A stretch of DNA of 64,000 bases from Scleroderma bovista (GCA_037178675.1 JAYMGJ010000342.1:62001-126000); one strand, 5' to 3'. Counted from the stretch's first letter, positions 35,153 through 47,910 are shown. Notes: generated by a model from the letters alone, not told the origin. A program made the numbers and translations.

Positions 35153-37274
35153 ATGGAACGGGAAGGCGTAGTCGAGCAGTATGATGTCGAGATGGAAACT
35201 GGCATACGACTAGACATGCCTTTCATAGCGGATCATCGTGGACACCGGCCGCCACCACCACCAGGCTTTGAATCATCCTCGACGACCGTGAAACGGGCTC
35301 GTTCTCCTTCACTTGAGGGTCTAGACAGTGCTATAGGGAGGAAACGCTTTAGAGAGGAGGGAGATACATTGTCAAGGCCGTCGTCGAACTGTGAGGTACA
35401 AGGGGCTGGCTCCTCTTGTCCATCCCCAAGTACTTCCTTTCCCACATCATCGTCACAACCAACTGCCACAATGAAATTCACTACCCTCGTCAATGAACTT
35501 GCACAAGAGCTGCAATGTGGATGCTGTGCTGAGCTGGTATATCACCCGGTAGTGGTGTCACCTTGTCAGCATTTCTTCTGCGGCAGGTACGTATGCAATG
35601 GTCTTGCCTAGTGGATAGGGGTATTGATGTGCACGGTTAGCTGTTGTCTCCTCTGGATCAAGGTAGATTTTCTTCTTCCTATTCTTTCCTATTGTCACGT
35701 CCCTGCCATGACTGGTGTCTGCAAACCATGGGTGATCATCAGGATCAGCTCACCTGCTCCTGGCATTACTTTCTCGAGCAAGGAATGAATTCATATGCTG
35801 ACATTTAGCATAGAACGGTGGGACAAGTTGCCCAGCATGCCGTGGGGCATCTAGAGAAGTGACGCACTCACGACCTCTTCAAACGATGGTCGACGTCTTA
35901 CTCCGCTCGGACCCTTCCCGGATACGCACAGAAAGAGAACGAATGCAAGCGGACGAGGTGTACAAGCCCGGCCAACCGATAAGGGTGTGTAGCGTACAAT
36001 GCGTATCCTCTACAACTGACGTTACTATTCGGTACCAGATTCCATCACCACGCGAAGCATCCGCGTCACCTGAGCCCAATTTCAATCATAATCCAGAATA
36101 CGTTCGGCCGTGCCCCCATTGTGCATCAGAGAATCAGTATGGGTGGAGGTGTCCACAACCAGTTATTGATTATGCAACGGACCCAGAGCGAGCGTGGCAT
36201 GTCGATGACGGTGCTCCGCCCGGTCATGCATATTGTGGAAACTGGTATGAAGCCAGACATAGATGTTGATTCACGTGTTGATGTGTCTACTGCTTAGCGA
36301 AAACCTCCTCGCGCTGAAAGCCCCTAACACGACTAAATGCGACTTTTGCCAAGTATCCTTTTGTGGCATCTCCGTTCACGAACGGTGTGTCGCGCTGCCA
36401 CTGAACTCTCAACAGCCTCAAGGCATGAATGACATTGCGGATTTCGTGCAATCGTCGGAGATCTACGACTGTTTCGATAACAACACGGCTGAAGTCGAAA
36501 TCATGTTAGATTTCCTGTCCACGCGGCAAATCTCCCCCAAAGATATATACCGAGATGTCAGCTCCTAAATTACAGTGTGTATGCATGACACTTATTGGTT
36601 CCTAGGTTGCACTGTACATCCAGGCTCAGCCAAGTGGGTTCAGACCGTTGATAGAACTGGAAATCTTTGTGGAAAGTCATCATGTGGCGGGAGGAACAGA
36701 TGAAGATCCGAGTGCACCTAGAGCACTCATTTGCAGGCATTGTGCGACAGAGGTCCTTTTGTGGGGACTGAAGGAATGGTGGGTTCGGGAGCGAGATATC
36801 GCATATCAGAACGGTCAACTTCCTCGCAGACCGGACTGCCAAGCTGGCAGTGGCTGCGGTCAACAAAAAGATCTCGGTGCGCCATTTTGGCTCGAGTAAC
36901 TTCTCGCCCCGACTCACGTTTTCATATCCTCCACCAATGAAGCTCATGCAAAGGAATGTAGGTTCTTTTATGTCAAGGAAATTGGTTTGCAGTGTCTAAC
37001 GGCGTTTTTTACTCTAGTCAACCATATCATATCACAACCACCTGTGGATCACGACACAGCTGCACGGATGAATCATGGCGTAGAACAAGACACGGGTACA
37101 TCCAACAACAGTGGTAATAATGATGACGACCCAGATGACCGTCGGCCCCGTGTCGGTGGCACTACGGCCGCCGACTACGCATTGTCAGAGTGGGCAGATG
37201 CTGTCAATGCAGCGACAGCAGCGGTATCAGCTGCTTCGGTGCTTCTTTCGGATATTGCTGCTGGTCAGGATTGA
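35153..37274 (+). CDS. CHFR-like RING E3 ubiquitin ligase
   Basis: RING-type ligase related to the checkpoint protein CHFR/Dma. ATG at 35153 (MEREGVVEQYDVEME). After a Pro/Ser-rich N-terminus, the RING is assembled from three exons: ELQCGCCAELVYHPVVVS with PCQHFFCG, then SCCLLWIK, then NGGTSCPACRGASREV. Then RPLQTMVDVLLRSDPS, RPCPHCASENQYGWRCPQP, HAYCGNC + ENLLALKAPNTTK, CDFCQVSFCGISVHERC, VEIMLDFLSTRQISPKDIY, PLIELEIFVESHHVAGGT, ICRHCATEVLLWGLKEWW and CQAGSGCGQQKDLG, the Cys-rich region of the CHFR family. The C-terminus is acidic, then Ala-rich (WADAVNAATAAVSAA), ending at 37274. No FHA domain is visible, so phosphopeptide binding as in animal CHFR is not supported. Splice phases agree at every exon I checked. 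Confidence 0.82.
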
Positions 37275-37558
37275 GTGCGACGACTAGATTCACAATGTTA
37301 GCCTGTCTGCTCGTTTGTTGAGTTCGAGCCAGTTCTAGTGTGATGGTCTGAAACAACAGGGTGCACATTCGACTTTGGGGTACGTTGTGCAAATGTCTAC
37401 AATAACAATAGATATACAAGGACTGGAAGGTATCCAAGAAGTAATGACAGTGACCATCAAGTATCCGCAGTGTAATGACAGCAAAACATGCATACTACAG
37501 AAACAAATTGCAGCACAACAGCAGTAGAAGCACAGCGAGAAAACAAAAAACATAAAGT

Positions 37559-38863
37559 CTAAAGCACCGCGAGGCCATCATACATGGAGCGCTCTTCGTC
37601 CCATCGTCGACTGCGTGCACCTTGAGAATGAATAGAGCGCTTGTCTTGTTCTAGCATCTTGCGTCTCCGACGTTCCTTCAGTTCTTCCGCCAATCGTTCC
37701 GTTCTTGCCTTTTCCTCTGCCTTTTTCATCCTCTTCGCTTCCGCCCTGCGGGACTTCGCCTCTTTGGCTTCTTCCTTCTTCGTGTCTCTTCTCGCCACCA
37801 CGCTTGTAGTCGGCGATATCGACGGGGGATCTGCCTGCGACTGCGATGATTGCCTGGATCTGGACGTGATCTTATTCAACGAGGTCTTGACGGTTCGCGT
37901 GCTTGGAGTGGGGGTGGAGCGGTTGGGCACTGGTTCCCGATCGAGATCCTTGCCCAATGAGGGAAGCGGTGACGACAAGGGAGGGAAGTGGGTCGGAAGA
38001 GGCGGTACGTTGAGTCGCAAGTGTTCGACGTTGCGGGTTTTAGTGGGTCGCGGGTCGATCGCCTTGGGCATGCGCGCCGTAGATTTCTCTACATCGGAGG
38101 AGACATCGATGGGGGCGAATATGATGCTGCCAGAGCTCTGAGACAGCCTGCGAGGACTGCGCTCCACAGGAGAGCGCTCTTCAATAATGGTTGGGTGACA
38201 AGGGAGGCCATGATCGATGGGGGTTTTGAGTGTCGCGGGAGAGTGAGGCTGAGAGTATGTAGCGCTTGAGCGGGAGCTGAACGAGGTAGAGGATGACAAG
38301 GAGGGTGTGTCGCTGTCACTGGTAAGGACACTGACGCCAGTGTTGGAACGCGCTCGTAGCCGACTGCGACGGGGAAGACTGAAGTATGTAGGAGAGTACG
38401 TAGGAGAGAAGGACCAAGAGGAATCGGAAGACGGTTCCTGTTCCGATTCCGAGTTTGGGCTGGGAAAATGTGCATCGAAAGGCGGAGAAAGTGGCTCCTC
38501 GTGCTCTAAAAGGAGATGTGACTTGGTGGTCGTCTTCGCAATGGCACGAACGATGGGGTTGATTTCGGCATCAAGATAATCGTCGCAAAGGTCGTCTAGT
38601 GCAACGCCGCTGAAGTCTTCATCCTCAGGGAAAGTGGGCAAGTCACCGACAGAAGGGGAGAGCAAGTCAGCGAAAGCACACAGTTCTAGGTCTGTATGCG
38701 TCGAGATGATGCTGGCTGCTCTTCCTGAACGGGAAGACATTGTGCGCCTGCGTCTTGGTGGCGTGACAGTCGACTGGGACGTCGTAGCTTTATGTGTCCG
38801 TTGCTTTATATGTTGAGGTTCTGTCGCGGTCCTATCCGATGTTTGGCGTGATGGATCAGTCAT
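37559..38863 (-). CDS. Ser-rich acidic/basic protein, single exon, unknown role
   Basis: 434 residues from ATG at 38863 to TAG at 37559 without introns. MTDPSRQTSDRTATE opens a basic, Thr/Ser-rich N-terminus; then an acidic patch with FPEDEDFSGVALDDLCDDYLD; a long Ser-rich middle with many SP/TP sites (LSPPFDAHFPSP, SFSPTYSPTYF, PSLSSSTSFSSRS); and a basic C-terminal coiled coil rich in Lys/Glu/Arg (ARRDTKKEEAKEAKSRRAEA, MKKAEEKARTERLAEELKE). It ends ERSMYDGLAVL. This layout suits a cytoskeletal or signalling adaptor, but no domain is recognisable. Convergent with the CHFR-like gene; 3' ends are 285 bp apart. Confidence 0.75.
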   Translation of the reverse strand: MTDPSRQTSDRTATEPQHIKQRTHKATTSQSTVTPPRRRRTMSSRSGRAASIISTHTDLELCAFADLLSPSVGDLPTFPEDEDFSGVALDDLCDDYLDAEINPIVRAIAKTTTKSHLLLEHEEPLSPPFDAHFPSPNSESEQEPSSDSSWSFSPTYSPTYFSLPRRSRLRARSNTGVSVLTSDSDTPSLSSSTSFSSRSSATYSQPHSPATLKTPIDHGLPCHPTIIEERSPVERSPRRLSQSSGSIIFAPIDVSSDVEKSTARMPKAIDPRPTKTRNVEHLRLNVPPLPTHFPPLSSPLPSLGKDLDREPVPNRSTPTPSTRTVKTSLNKITSRSRQSSQSQADPPSISPTTSVVARRDTKKEEAKEAKSRRAEAKRMKKAEEKARTERLAEELKERRRRKMLEQDKRSIHSQGARSRRWDEERSMYDGLAVL

Positions 38864-38946
38864 ACGAGAGGTGCCAGCTACATATCACCCGAAAAGGTCA
38901 CGCCATCAGAGATCTATGTTCCTAGCCATGCTGCAGTGTATGCGCC

Positions 38947-41405
38947 CTACTCACTCTGGTGTAATAAATGGCCCCTGGCGTTTGAAGGCGTACCCTGCTG
39001 TTCAACAATACCAGGGGACTTTGCATCCGAGGCTCCCCGATAGCGATTGGGAGATCCCAGTGCATCGTCTGAACCATGATGACCTTGGTGGTCGCCATCA
39101 CCTTGGTCCTGATTCCGTTGACCTCCACCTCCACCTTTGCTATCTGCACGCGACCGACCTGTGCGTCTTTGGCTGTACGCCTAATAGGTACGATGGACAT
39201 TTCAGTATTTCAGCCACTTTAAAAATCCAGCCAAGCTTCCACATACCATTACCGTTTTCAGTGCACTGCGGACCAAATCAAGTAATTATTGTGAGTTCGG
39301 ATCACGACTGCTGTCAAAGAAACCCACCGGATTTGTAGACTCCGACAGCTGCACAGTGTGGCAACCTCGTACACACCCACGGACGTCTGGTTTGATAGTG
39401 CACGGTGCATGGCGTGCTTCACCAAGGACTCCAGGTGGGCGATCCGATACGTACTCGAAAGGACCAATAACTGGCTCAACACCGCTGGTGCGAGCTGCAG
39501 GGGAGTAATAAGAGCCAGCGAGTAGAAATATTGAAGTAGCGCCAAGGTAATGGGGTACGGTTCTGATAGGTTGAAAGCCCGCGGCGTTAGGCGTGGGTCA
39601 GGTCGTGCCTCTGACGATTCGGGCGCTCCTGGCAGGTCTGGCAGTCCAACATCCATGGCGGTCGGTGGCATTATTTCAACGGTTTGCTTGGCACGTTCAA
39701 GAAATTTTATCCGCTGTTCCTTGAACCACGGCCACCTTTCTTCCAGAACCTTTCTTGAACATTTGATTTTGCGGCCATCATCGCAAATAATATCGAAATC
39801 GGCTAAGGCAGTTTCCTCAAGCGCAGAAAGGCCAAATTCCTGCATTGGGATATCAAGCAGCAAAGGCGGTGGTTGATAAATGCCAAACGACTCCAGATCA
39901 ACGACGGCAACGTGATCCCAGCTGAGGAGCCGACGGTTATAGTCCTCAACAAGATTACCATCGCGGTTTCCAAAAATAACGAGCTTGTCGGCCTCGGCCC
40001 AGAGACATGATCTGAACCATGACCCAGATGCAAGTGCGTTACCTGGATCGATGCGAGACCACGTCATGGTGAACAGGTCAAGGGCCCATATGGAGTATGA
40101 CTGGTAAGTGTGTGCCAGATAAGTCCCTGCAATGATAAAGTGATGGCCCAGAATAGCGCCTGAGGGGAAGCGGAGACCAGGGGGGAATGTTGTGCCAGTC
40201 ATCGCGGAAGATCGGTCAGAGATAGTAAAGTCGGTGTCCGGAAGAGGGGAGAAAACTTGGAGTTCCCTTTTGACATCTGTAAACTGTGGATCATATTGTC
40301 GGACCATTGCTTTTCAATAGAAAGTGACCCACGTTGTAATTGCTGTAGAGGTAAATGTCGTTGGGGAAGTCGTCCGTGGGTGCAGTAGAGTAGGGGAGAT
40401 GGACCAAAGTCTCGGATGAAGTGTAGTCGGAAGAAGGCGATGACTTGTCTGATCGAAAGCGTGATCCCGGGGAACCCAGGAGTGCGTTGGTATCTGCAGC
40501 ACGTAACTCTTCTTGGGGAAGACGGACCCGCGAGTGTGCAGATACTGCGACGCTGCGGTACGTGCCACAATGATGGGGAAAGCTTCTTCGTTGTACCCAA
40601 ACCTTTCCGAGCAAATCATAAATATGAACATCGTCTAACCATACGTTTGATAAATCTTGACCACCGATGATGAACAAACGGTCTGCAGTGACGGAAGAGA
40701 GATGTGCATAACGAGGTTTCGGGACATGTGTTTCAGACCCTGAGTCACGGGGAATGCCATTCTTGGAGGAAGCAGGTAGCCAGTGCAAAGTCGATAGATC
40801 GAGAAAGCGAATGTCATTTAATACACAAAGATCATCTGCGTTAGTCGAGTTGGGGGTGTTTCCCATGCCGCCGAATACTACGAGTTGGTTGTTCCCTATG
40901 GCGAGGTGTGAATGGAGCGACGGGAAGTAGCAAGGAACGATGGCTGGCTTACATGTTTCCGCGCTGTGAAAATATCGTGGTTCGGGCACCTCATCCTCTT
41001 CGAAGGGTGTCGCTTTCTTCCAAATGAAAGTCTCCAGGTCGAAAATGTAAAGGTCAGAGACCATGCGGCGTTCTGTGACCAGGCGACCGCCCTGGCGAGT
41101 GCTGTGCTAAGCATGCGTCACAGGGGACGAGCTGAGGCGACGCACGAATAGGTATACTTTGGATCCCACCACGGTGGTGGATGCTCCCTATCGGGGCTGT
41201 GACGAATGCTGGGCTCGGCAAGAATATGGAGACATACCACAAGCTTTGGGGGGACATCACCCGAGGTCTTCCTGGAGAACGTCGTGAGATCTGATATCGA
41301 GTGCATCGCGTAAGGGTAAGAGAGGCGAGGAGGAGGAGGAGGGCGGGGTTGGCCTGGCCCACGACGGGGTAAATAACCACGCAGCAGACCGGATTCCTTA
41401 AACAA
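38947..41405 (-). CDS. Kelch-repeat protein with C-terminal BTB domain (Ral2-like)
   Basis: ATG at 41405 (MFKESGLLRGYLPRRG). Short exons give TFSRKTSGDVPPKLV, GASTTVVGSKVYLF, GGRLVTERRMVSDLYIFD, TFIWKKATPFEEDEVPEPR, NNQLVVFGGMGN, LDLSTLHWLPAS, PKPRYAHLSSVTADRLFII and GGQDLSNVWLDDVHIYD: kelch blades with paired Gly and spaced Tyr/Trp. Later blades are in the exon covering 39300-40330 (FPSGAILGHHFIIAGTYL, IWALDLFTMTWSRIDPG). A BTB-like segment follows: ADFDIICDDGRKIKCSRKVL, EERWPWFKEQRIKFLE, YPITLALLQYFYSLALITPL, LSQLLVLSSTYRIAHLE. After SLQIR a GTGGGT donor leads to a last exon with AYSQRRTGRSRADSKG and a Gly/Gln-rich basic tail, stop TAG at 38947. The layout recalls fission-yeast Ral2, an activator of Ras1; the role here is inference. 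Confidence 0.8.
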
Positions 41406-43182
41406 ATCTGAGATCTCGCCGAGGTCACGTGCTGGTTTCCTTTTCGAGACAGGTTTCTATTTGGAACGAACTCAGTTGCTGTTGACAACAGTTTACTCGG
41501 TCGCCGAATGCAATCCCATCGTGCAGCCGGTCTTGCATTCGCGAGCACACTCGACACCGACTCTCGTAAACTCTCTTCGGGCGACACCTCAACGCACGGA
41601 GCAAGTGTCAACCACAACCCACTGCTTACGTGCGTTCGGTCTTTTAAGATAGCAACCTTGATATCACCAGTTTTGTAAAAGTACACAGTACAGCCAAGAA
41701 ATCCCGGCGGACAAGCGGGTCGATGCATAAGCTTGTTTAATGTGCCTCGCTGCTGACTATCTGGATTCTGGGCCAGCTGATTTCGACTGATAACTGTGAC
41801 GGAAGAGTCTTCCTAGTACCAAGCAGTTTGCATCTCCATGAAGATTGGAGGACCCACTGCACGTGTAATCCACGGGTCAATCCCGCATTGGAAGCATCAA
41901 AGACCTTGGTCCGACTGTCCGTGTCCCGTGTCGTTATCACATCCCATCGCAACTAGGCGGAGTTGAATCTACACTTTGCCGCACTATGAACCAATGAAAG
42001 GGTGAGAAGCATTGAATGAAAGTTAGATATCGCGGCTAGAGTGAGCGAACTGCCATCGCATGCCTCTACTTACGTATTTAGACAATTGTCTTTCGATACG
42101 CATCTGTCAGGGGAAGGGCACCTTCAGATGACGAAGGCTGTGACAATCCATCTGTGGATATACGTAGGCCGTGTTTTGTACCCTCGCGACCAGTTGCGAC
42201 GTCCATTCCCATGTTTTAGAAGGAAATGTTGGTGGATTTCCCGTAATACCAGTTGTGCATACCCCACACACAAACTTGCATAGTATGTTGCCGTTCACTG
42301 CGGTTACCTGCCCAGAAAATAACTCCATGTAGAGAAATGGAAGTCAAACCGATATTAATGAACCATTGTTCGCTTCACTCCACTGATCGGAGGACTAATC
42401 TTAATAAAGTTCTGTGGGCATCCAGTAAAGTTGGGCAAGACAGAGAAGAGAACAACCATGCACTCAAGTTGGACCGTGGTAAACGGAGGAATTCATACCA
42501 TGGTAGGTGCTTTGATGAAAATGCACACGGTTAGTACTGACCCTTTTCAAAGCCGCGGAAGCTTGGCGGATAATACTTACATAGACAGGGGAACTGTCTA
42601 CCCATCATTAGTTACATGAAACCATACGGCTCTCATGTGGCTCGATGGAAGGGCATTGGCGAGCCTTGCAGGGTGGAACGAGAGCAACTTGCGAGTGTGT
42701 GGCCTCCTCCAAACTGGTAGATGGACCAACACAAGAAGTCAGTACGCCACCGCATGCTCCCTCTGTAAAAGGTCCGCAGAGCAAGAAAGGCGGGCTTCCT
42801 TCCGAGTTAGCGCATTCACGTCGTCCGACTGGTTGGTACCAGGTCGTGGTGAAGCAAAGGGACGATGTCAGCTGTTGCAAGGAGGGCTACTTGTTGAAAC
42901 TGTATGAAATGTTAACATTTCATGTGCAAAGGTACAGTGAAGTTACCTGAAGGAAATGAACATGGACCCTGAATGTAAGGTAGCCGACTCCAAAATTCTG
43001 CCCCACATCTTATTGAAGGACAGGCCAAGATTCTCCGGTCACCGTCGAGCGCAGAGTTGAGTACTGAGTGGGAGAGTTGGCAAGAGTGGGAAAATGGTTC
43101 CGTGTCGGGACAAACAACACTTGGAGCCAATGCCATCGCACTCCTCCATACCGTCGTATTTCTGGTTAGATCTGGTCAGTGG
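41406..43182. other. Intergenic, no clear gene
   Basis: Minus-strand frames at 42107-42328 (with ELFSGQVTAVNGNILCKFVC) and 42608-42880 have a faint coding look but no recognisable family. Nothing else supported. Confidence 0.4.
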
Positions 43183-44038
43183 ATGTCTCGGATTTCCACT
43201 CATCTTGCGTCTCTGAGCTTCCTTGCACGTTCTAAGAGCTCTACTAGATCGATACCCCCATCACTATCTATGGACGCAGTGGAAATTGCAGAAACGGCAG
43301 ACACCCTCCGTGTCCGCTCGCATGTCCAGTACAATACTCCAGACCATATAACGCCTGACAACGTCCTTCCCTCTCCATTAGAGCAATTTCACATCTGGTT
43401 CAATGAAGCCCGTGATGCGGGAGTGAGAGATCCGGACGCTATGTGTCTGTCCACTGCGACGGCATCAGGCATACCTTCTTCCCGTATGGTTCTCTTCAAG
43501 CAGCTGGACAAACATGGTTTCGTATTCTACACCAACTATACCTCGCGCAAGTCGAAGGAACTAGAGGAGAACCCCAATGCTGCCCTACTATTCTTCTGGC
43601 GCGAAATGTCACGACAGGTTAGGGTGGTTGGTCGAGCAGAAAAAATGAGTAAAGAGGAAAGCGAGGCATACTTCAAGAGTCGCCCCATCGGCAGCCAACT
43701 CGGTGCTTGGGCTAGTGTACAAAGCAGCGTCATTGAAGAAGATGTCCTCCAAACCAGGGTGAAAGAAGCCTACGAGCGCTTCGATGTCGCCGAAGACGCC
43801 CGAGAAGGTCACGTTCCGCTTCCAGAATTCTGGGGCGGCTGGAGAGTAATCCCAAGGTAAACGCTGGAAATTTATTTCCAGAGAGCGTTCCCCGTTAATG
43901 TGTTGACCATGGAACAGTGAAATGGAATTCTGGTTGGGAAAACCATCTCGTCTGCATGATCGAGTCCGATATCTTCGTGTGGAAGGACTGACATCTGATG
44001 GGGACTCCCGGTGGATCATAAATAGATTATCGCCATGA
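43183..44038 (+). CDS. PDX3: Pyridoxamine 5'-phosphate oxidase
   Basis: FMN enzyme of the vitamin B6 salvage pathway: oxidises pyridoxine/pyridoxamine phosphate to pyridoxal phosphate. The conserved protein starts at MDAVEIAETADT (43270); an upstream in-frame ATG at 43183 would add MSRISTHLASLSFLARSKS, a basic, Ser-rich extension that looks like a mitochondrial presequence. Landmarks: PLEQFHIWFNEARDAGV, DPDAMCLSTATASGIPSSRM, VLFKQLDKHGFVFYTNYTS, RKSKELEENPNAALLFFW, RQVRVVGRAEKMSKEES, YFKSRPIGSQLGAWAS and, after the single intron (43857-43917), EMEFWLGKPSRLHDRVRYLR, the active-site C-terminal segment. Ends WIINRLSP, TGA at 44036. Full-length and intact. Confidence 0.93.
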
Positions 44039-47000
44039 TCGCGCTAATCGCTAGCCGACATGACACCGATTATATGGTACTTACTCGGTTCTTGTTCGGG
44101 CTTGAAGTTGTAAGTTTTCATGCATGTAATCTGATATCCAGTGATCGTGGACCACTCCTGGTGGGACTACTCAGAACCGCCAGTCATACGCAGCTGATGG
44201 TATCCAGGATCATCCTGCACGATTTCCCGGAAAATTGATGGCACCCTCGGAAATGCTCGTGGCACACAGTGTGCATACAGTGTTGTCCGATGCGTGCTTG
44301 GCAATTCCGACCGACATCACACTGAGGTAAGTTAGTAAGTCACGTTCATGTTCCTCCAGGGGAAACACCAAATATTGTTCAGCTGACAGGTAGCTAAGCG
44401 ATTTGTACCAGTCGAAGAACTCGACCTTACTTCATATGAAGAAATCAACTGACGTTTCCAGGGGTGTGTTCTTGATAGATAGGCTTCGGATCGTTCTCGA
44501 TAGTCCCAGATGGTTAAGTAAATATTTCTCAAAGTATATCGGTCCGACTCCGTGTGTACGAAGGCTTGCTGCGGTCAGTCTCCCAAAGTCAAATTAATGT
44601 GGTCGTATGACAGTAATGATTGCTTACTCTAGACGCTGAAAATACTGGTCCGTCAGCTTCTTTATGGCGACATTCCTTTGATGCAAATTTAGTTTAATTC
44701 CGAAGTCATTTCGGTGTTTCCGCTTTCGCGGCCCAAGTCTTCGGAGTTTACTGTCCGCGAGCGCTGCTAACTGCCCCTACGTCTTATTGGGCTTCTTGTA
44801 TGAAGTGGCGATTGGCTAGGCGCTTCGGAGGAACGTCACCCTTGTTGACAGCCCACAGTTGCCTGGGGAGTGCCTTCCTCCCTTGAAGGTCATATAATCA
44901 GGTCTGTGTTACGACTTCATAAATGTGTCCAGGGGGATGGATAATAAAAGTTACCTGGCGTCTGTTGTCCTGCGCACTCCTACGGGAAAAATTCTTACGA
45001 GCGCCAGTTTTCTACTCGGTAAGGATACATAATCATTCATCAGAAACATTTATTCATCGCCATCTCCCGGAATGAATGGATGGTTCAGCAAATTATCATT
45101 CTCCACTCTTTTTGGTTGCAGAGGCTGCCTCCACAGTTTCATGAGATGGAAAACCGGGTGGCTGGAAGTTCTGAAAACAATTAGCCCCGACTTCAATACA
45201 TATGATGTTGGGAGTGCATCTCATACTAATACATTTCTGACCTTGGCTCACGTACTGCGTGATTACACTCAAGATGGATTTGAGAAGATCAGAAATCATT
45301 AATCATCTCCTTACTCACACTGATGACGCCCGCCGTACAGTCACTCAGTACTGATGCGAATATCTACTACAAACAAAGGTACGTGATTTCGTGAGCGTTT
45401 CGGGCGCCTGTTTGATATCAGATGCCTGCACGATCTTACCGCTCTTACGCCGGAGTGGTGAGTTCATTAATTATCGCGTGACCTAGACCCACCAAAAGCT
45501 GGTCAATTATCAAGATTTCAAGTCCGAGACCAGGCAGGATTTGCGCGGGAACCATCATTTGTCCTTCTTAGTACCATTTATTATACAAACCATGCTTCTA
45601 GTCTACAACCCACCTAAAACATCACTATGATCAGAGAAAAATATTTTGGAAGAGAAAAGGGCCTCCTCATGTTGGTTGCGATGACTGAGAGTCTGAGATC
45701 GATGTGAAGCACTCAGCCAATAATTACATAAGCATCGATGTAACGAATATTCAACGCCAGTGTATGCCAATTCTCACATTGGCCATAAGTTCCTAACAGG
45801 ACTTTGTTCTGGACGAACAGTGGTAAACTGAATGGCAATATCCAGGATCTCTCCGGGGAAGCCCTTCATGTACTGAGGTATGCTTCAAAATCTGCAAAAC
45901 GAAGCCAGCAAAATACTCAAAATATTCGTTTGGTTTAGCTTCGTCGTGAACCTCGTCGAGTCTCCGTTCAATCAGAGTGCGTTGTGAGTATTCAAAAACT
46001 CAGCAAGCGTATAGCGTCATTCGATGCTTCATCCACCTTCCTCCAGGGCGCAATTGGGCGTAACCACTGACGTTTCCAGGTGATGTGGTCTTTGGGCGGC
46101 CCCATTTCATTAAAACGTGCATCGGTCTGATTCCCTCGTGCGAAGACTGGGAAAACAGTACCTAGACGCTGAAAGTGCTGGTCAGCCAGCCTACTTGTGT
46201 ATAATTTAGCCTGATTCTGCAGTATCTTCTCTGCCTCCGCCCTCGCAGCGCAAATCTTCAAGGTTTACTATCTACGAGCGCTTCCGACTACCCCTACACG
46301 GTAATCGCCCTCTTATATGAAGTAGTGAGTTTTGGAAGACCATGTATGATCCCGGGTATTGCCTGAGTTACTGTGGGGCATGCCTTCCTCCTTTGGTGGT
46401 CGTAGCATCAGATCTCGGCCACTGCTTCATAAAAGGGTCCAAGGCGATGGATAGTCAAGGTTGATCGGCCGCCGTCCTCCAGCGTCCTCCACGTGTAACC
46501 CCTACTGGAATGAGAAAAATGTATTTCGCCTCAGGGGTGATTTTTTTACTTGGTGAGGATATGCAGTCATTCATTCATGAGTCGTGATATGGTGACATCT
46601 AGTTGTCACTATCTTTCTAGTGAATGGAGTGGCCTAGCGAATTATCCTTCTCCAGCCTTTTCAATTTCAACGGAGCATTGTTTCATGGGCTGGGGAACGG
46701 ACGGGATTTTCGCTGATTAGTTGTATACATATGAAGTTCTGACCAAGGCTTTTTTTCATTCGCCCCTGGCTCGGGATATGACGCAAGCATCCAGACCAAT
46801 TTGATCGGTGTTAAGATGCATCTCATTTCGCATGTCCGACTTTGTCTCACGTACTCGTGCATGTGCTTCCTGACGTCGCGAAGTTGCACCGTTTTGGCTC
46901 CCAGGATGCTACTTGAGAAGATTAGGAATCAGCTCCTTACTACATAGGGTAGATGACGCCCACAGCAGATGGCTCTTTTGGGATTGGAATGTCTGCGAAC

Positions 47001-47910
47001 ACAGGCAAGTGATAAGAAAACACTTCAGGCGCCTCACGATTTAAGCCTACAGAACAACCACACAATCAAACTGATAATTGTGCTTTGATTGGGTCAGAGC
47101 TGGTGGGGGCTTTGGGGATAACAGGGTCGGACAGTGACCACCATTTGATCAAGTTGTTTTTGACCGTCCACTGTGCAAAACATGCTTCGAGTCTCAACGC
47201 GTCAAGAGATCATGATCGCTATGATCGCCGTAGTATTTTCTCTGGGGAAGAAGGTAATCATGTCAACATTACTGAAATTCAAAGTGAATTTACTACACAG
47301 CCTTCCCTTTTGTCTTGCAGGCATCAAACATTGAGTGCCTGGGTGCATCCACAATTTTGCGTGTCGCATTGGCATCATATTTCCTTCAGAGGCTAACACC
47401 GCCAGTGACCAGTGCGCGAATCTCAAAACGCACTTACTTATCAATGCGAGCGGCATCAAATTTAGTCTGTGACCTCTCCATATACGTATATCCGCGCAGC
47501 CGCACAAAACCCTCTTGCACGTTGTCGAGCTGCCAACTTAAGTGCTGTGCGTGTGTCGTTTTCTTGCAAACGGTTTAGGGCAGACTGGACACCCGGTCTT
47601 CACAGGCTGATACTAGCAGAGCTCAGCGCTTGTGGTACTAGAACGCATCAAAGAAGTGAACATAGTGTGGTGCCATGATGGATGAGCCGTTAAGATTCTT
47701 CCAGCCGGCACCGCCGTCCAAATGATTAGGTTAGTGGCCTCCATCTCCTGCCGCATGCCAAGGGCCCAAGTGCGGTGGATGTTGTTGTCACATGTTAGCG
47801 GCACTGATCCGCTTCAGCTCCATACTGGATGACTGTTCACTAGGACGGTACCGCGCTTTGGCTGTGTTCAGCAAGATATAAAGTAAACTTGTCAGTAACA
47901 GCTCTAAACC
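44039..47910. other. Long non-coding interval with a diverged ~1 kb direct duplication
   Basis: Copy A (about 44620-45650) and copy B (about 46160-47260) share, in order, CTAGACGCTGAAANTNCTGG, a CGAGCGCTNC..CTACC stretch, TCTTNTATGAAGT, ATTCATTCATNANNCGT, CGAATTATCNTTCTCCA, GATGACGCCC, GGCGCCT, and ATGCTTCNAGTCT. Neither copy has a convincing intact gene; minus-strand frames in both (LADQHFQRL in B, LTDQYFQRL in A) suggest a duplicated, decayed coding sequence. The last 250 bases contain the promoter of the cerato-platanin gene. Confidence 0.6.
47874..47882 (+). promoter_or_regulatory. TATA-like box of the first cerato-platanin gene
   Basis: GATATAAAG about 30 bp upstream of the ATG at 47911. 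Confidence 0.5.
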
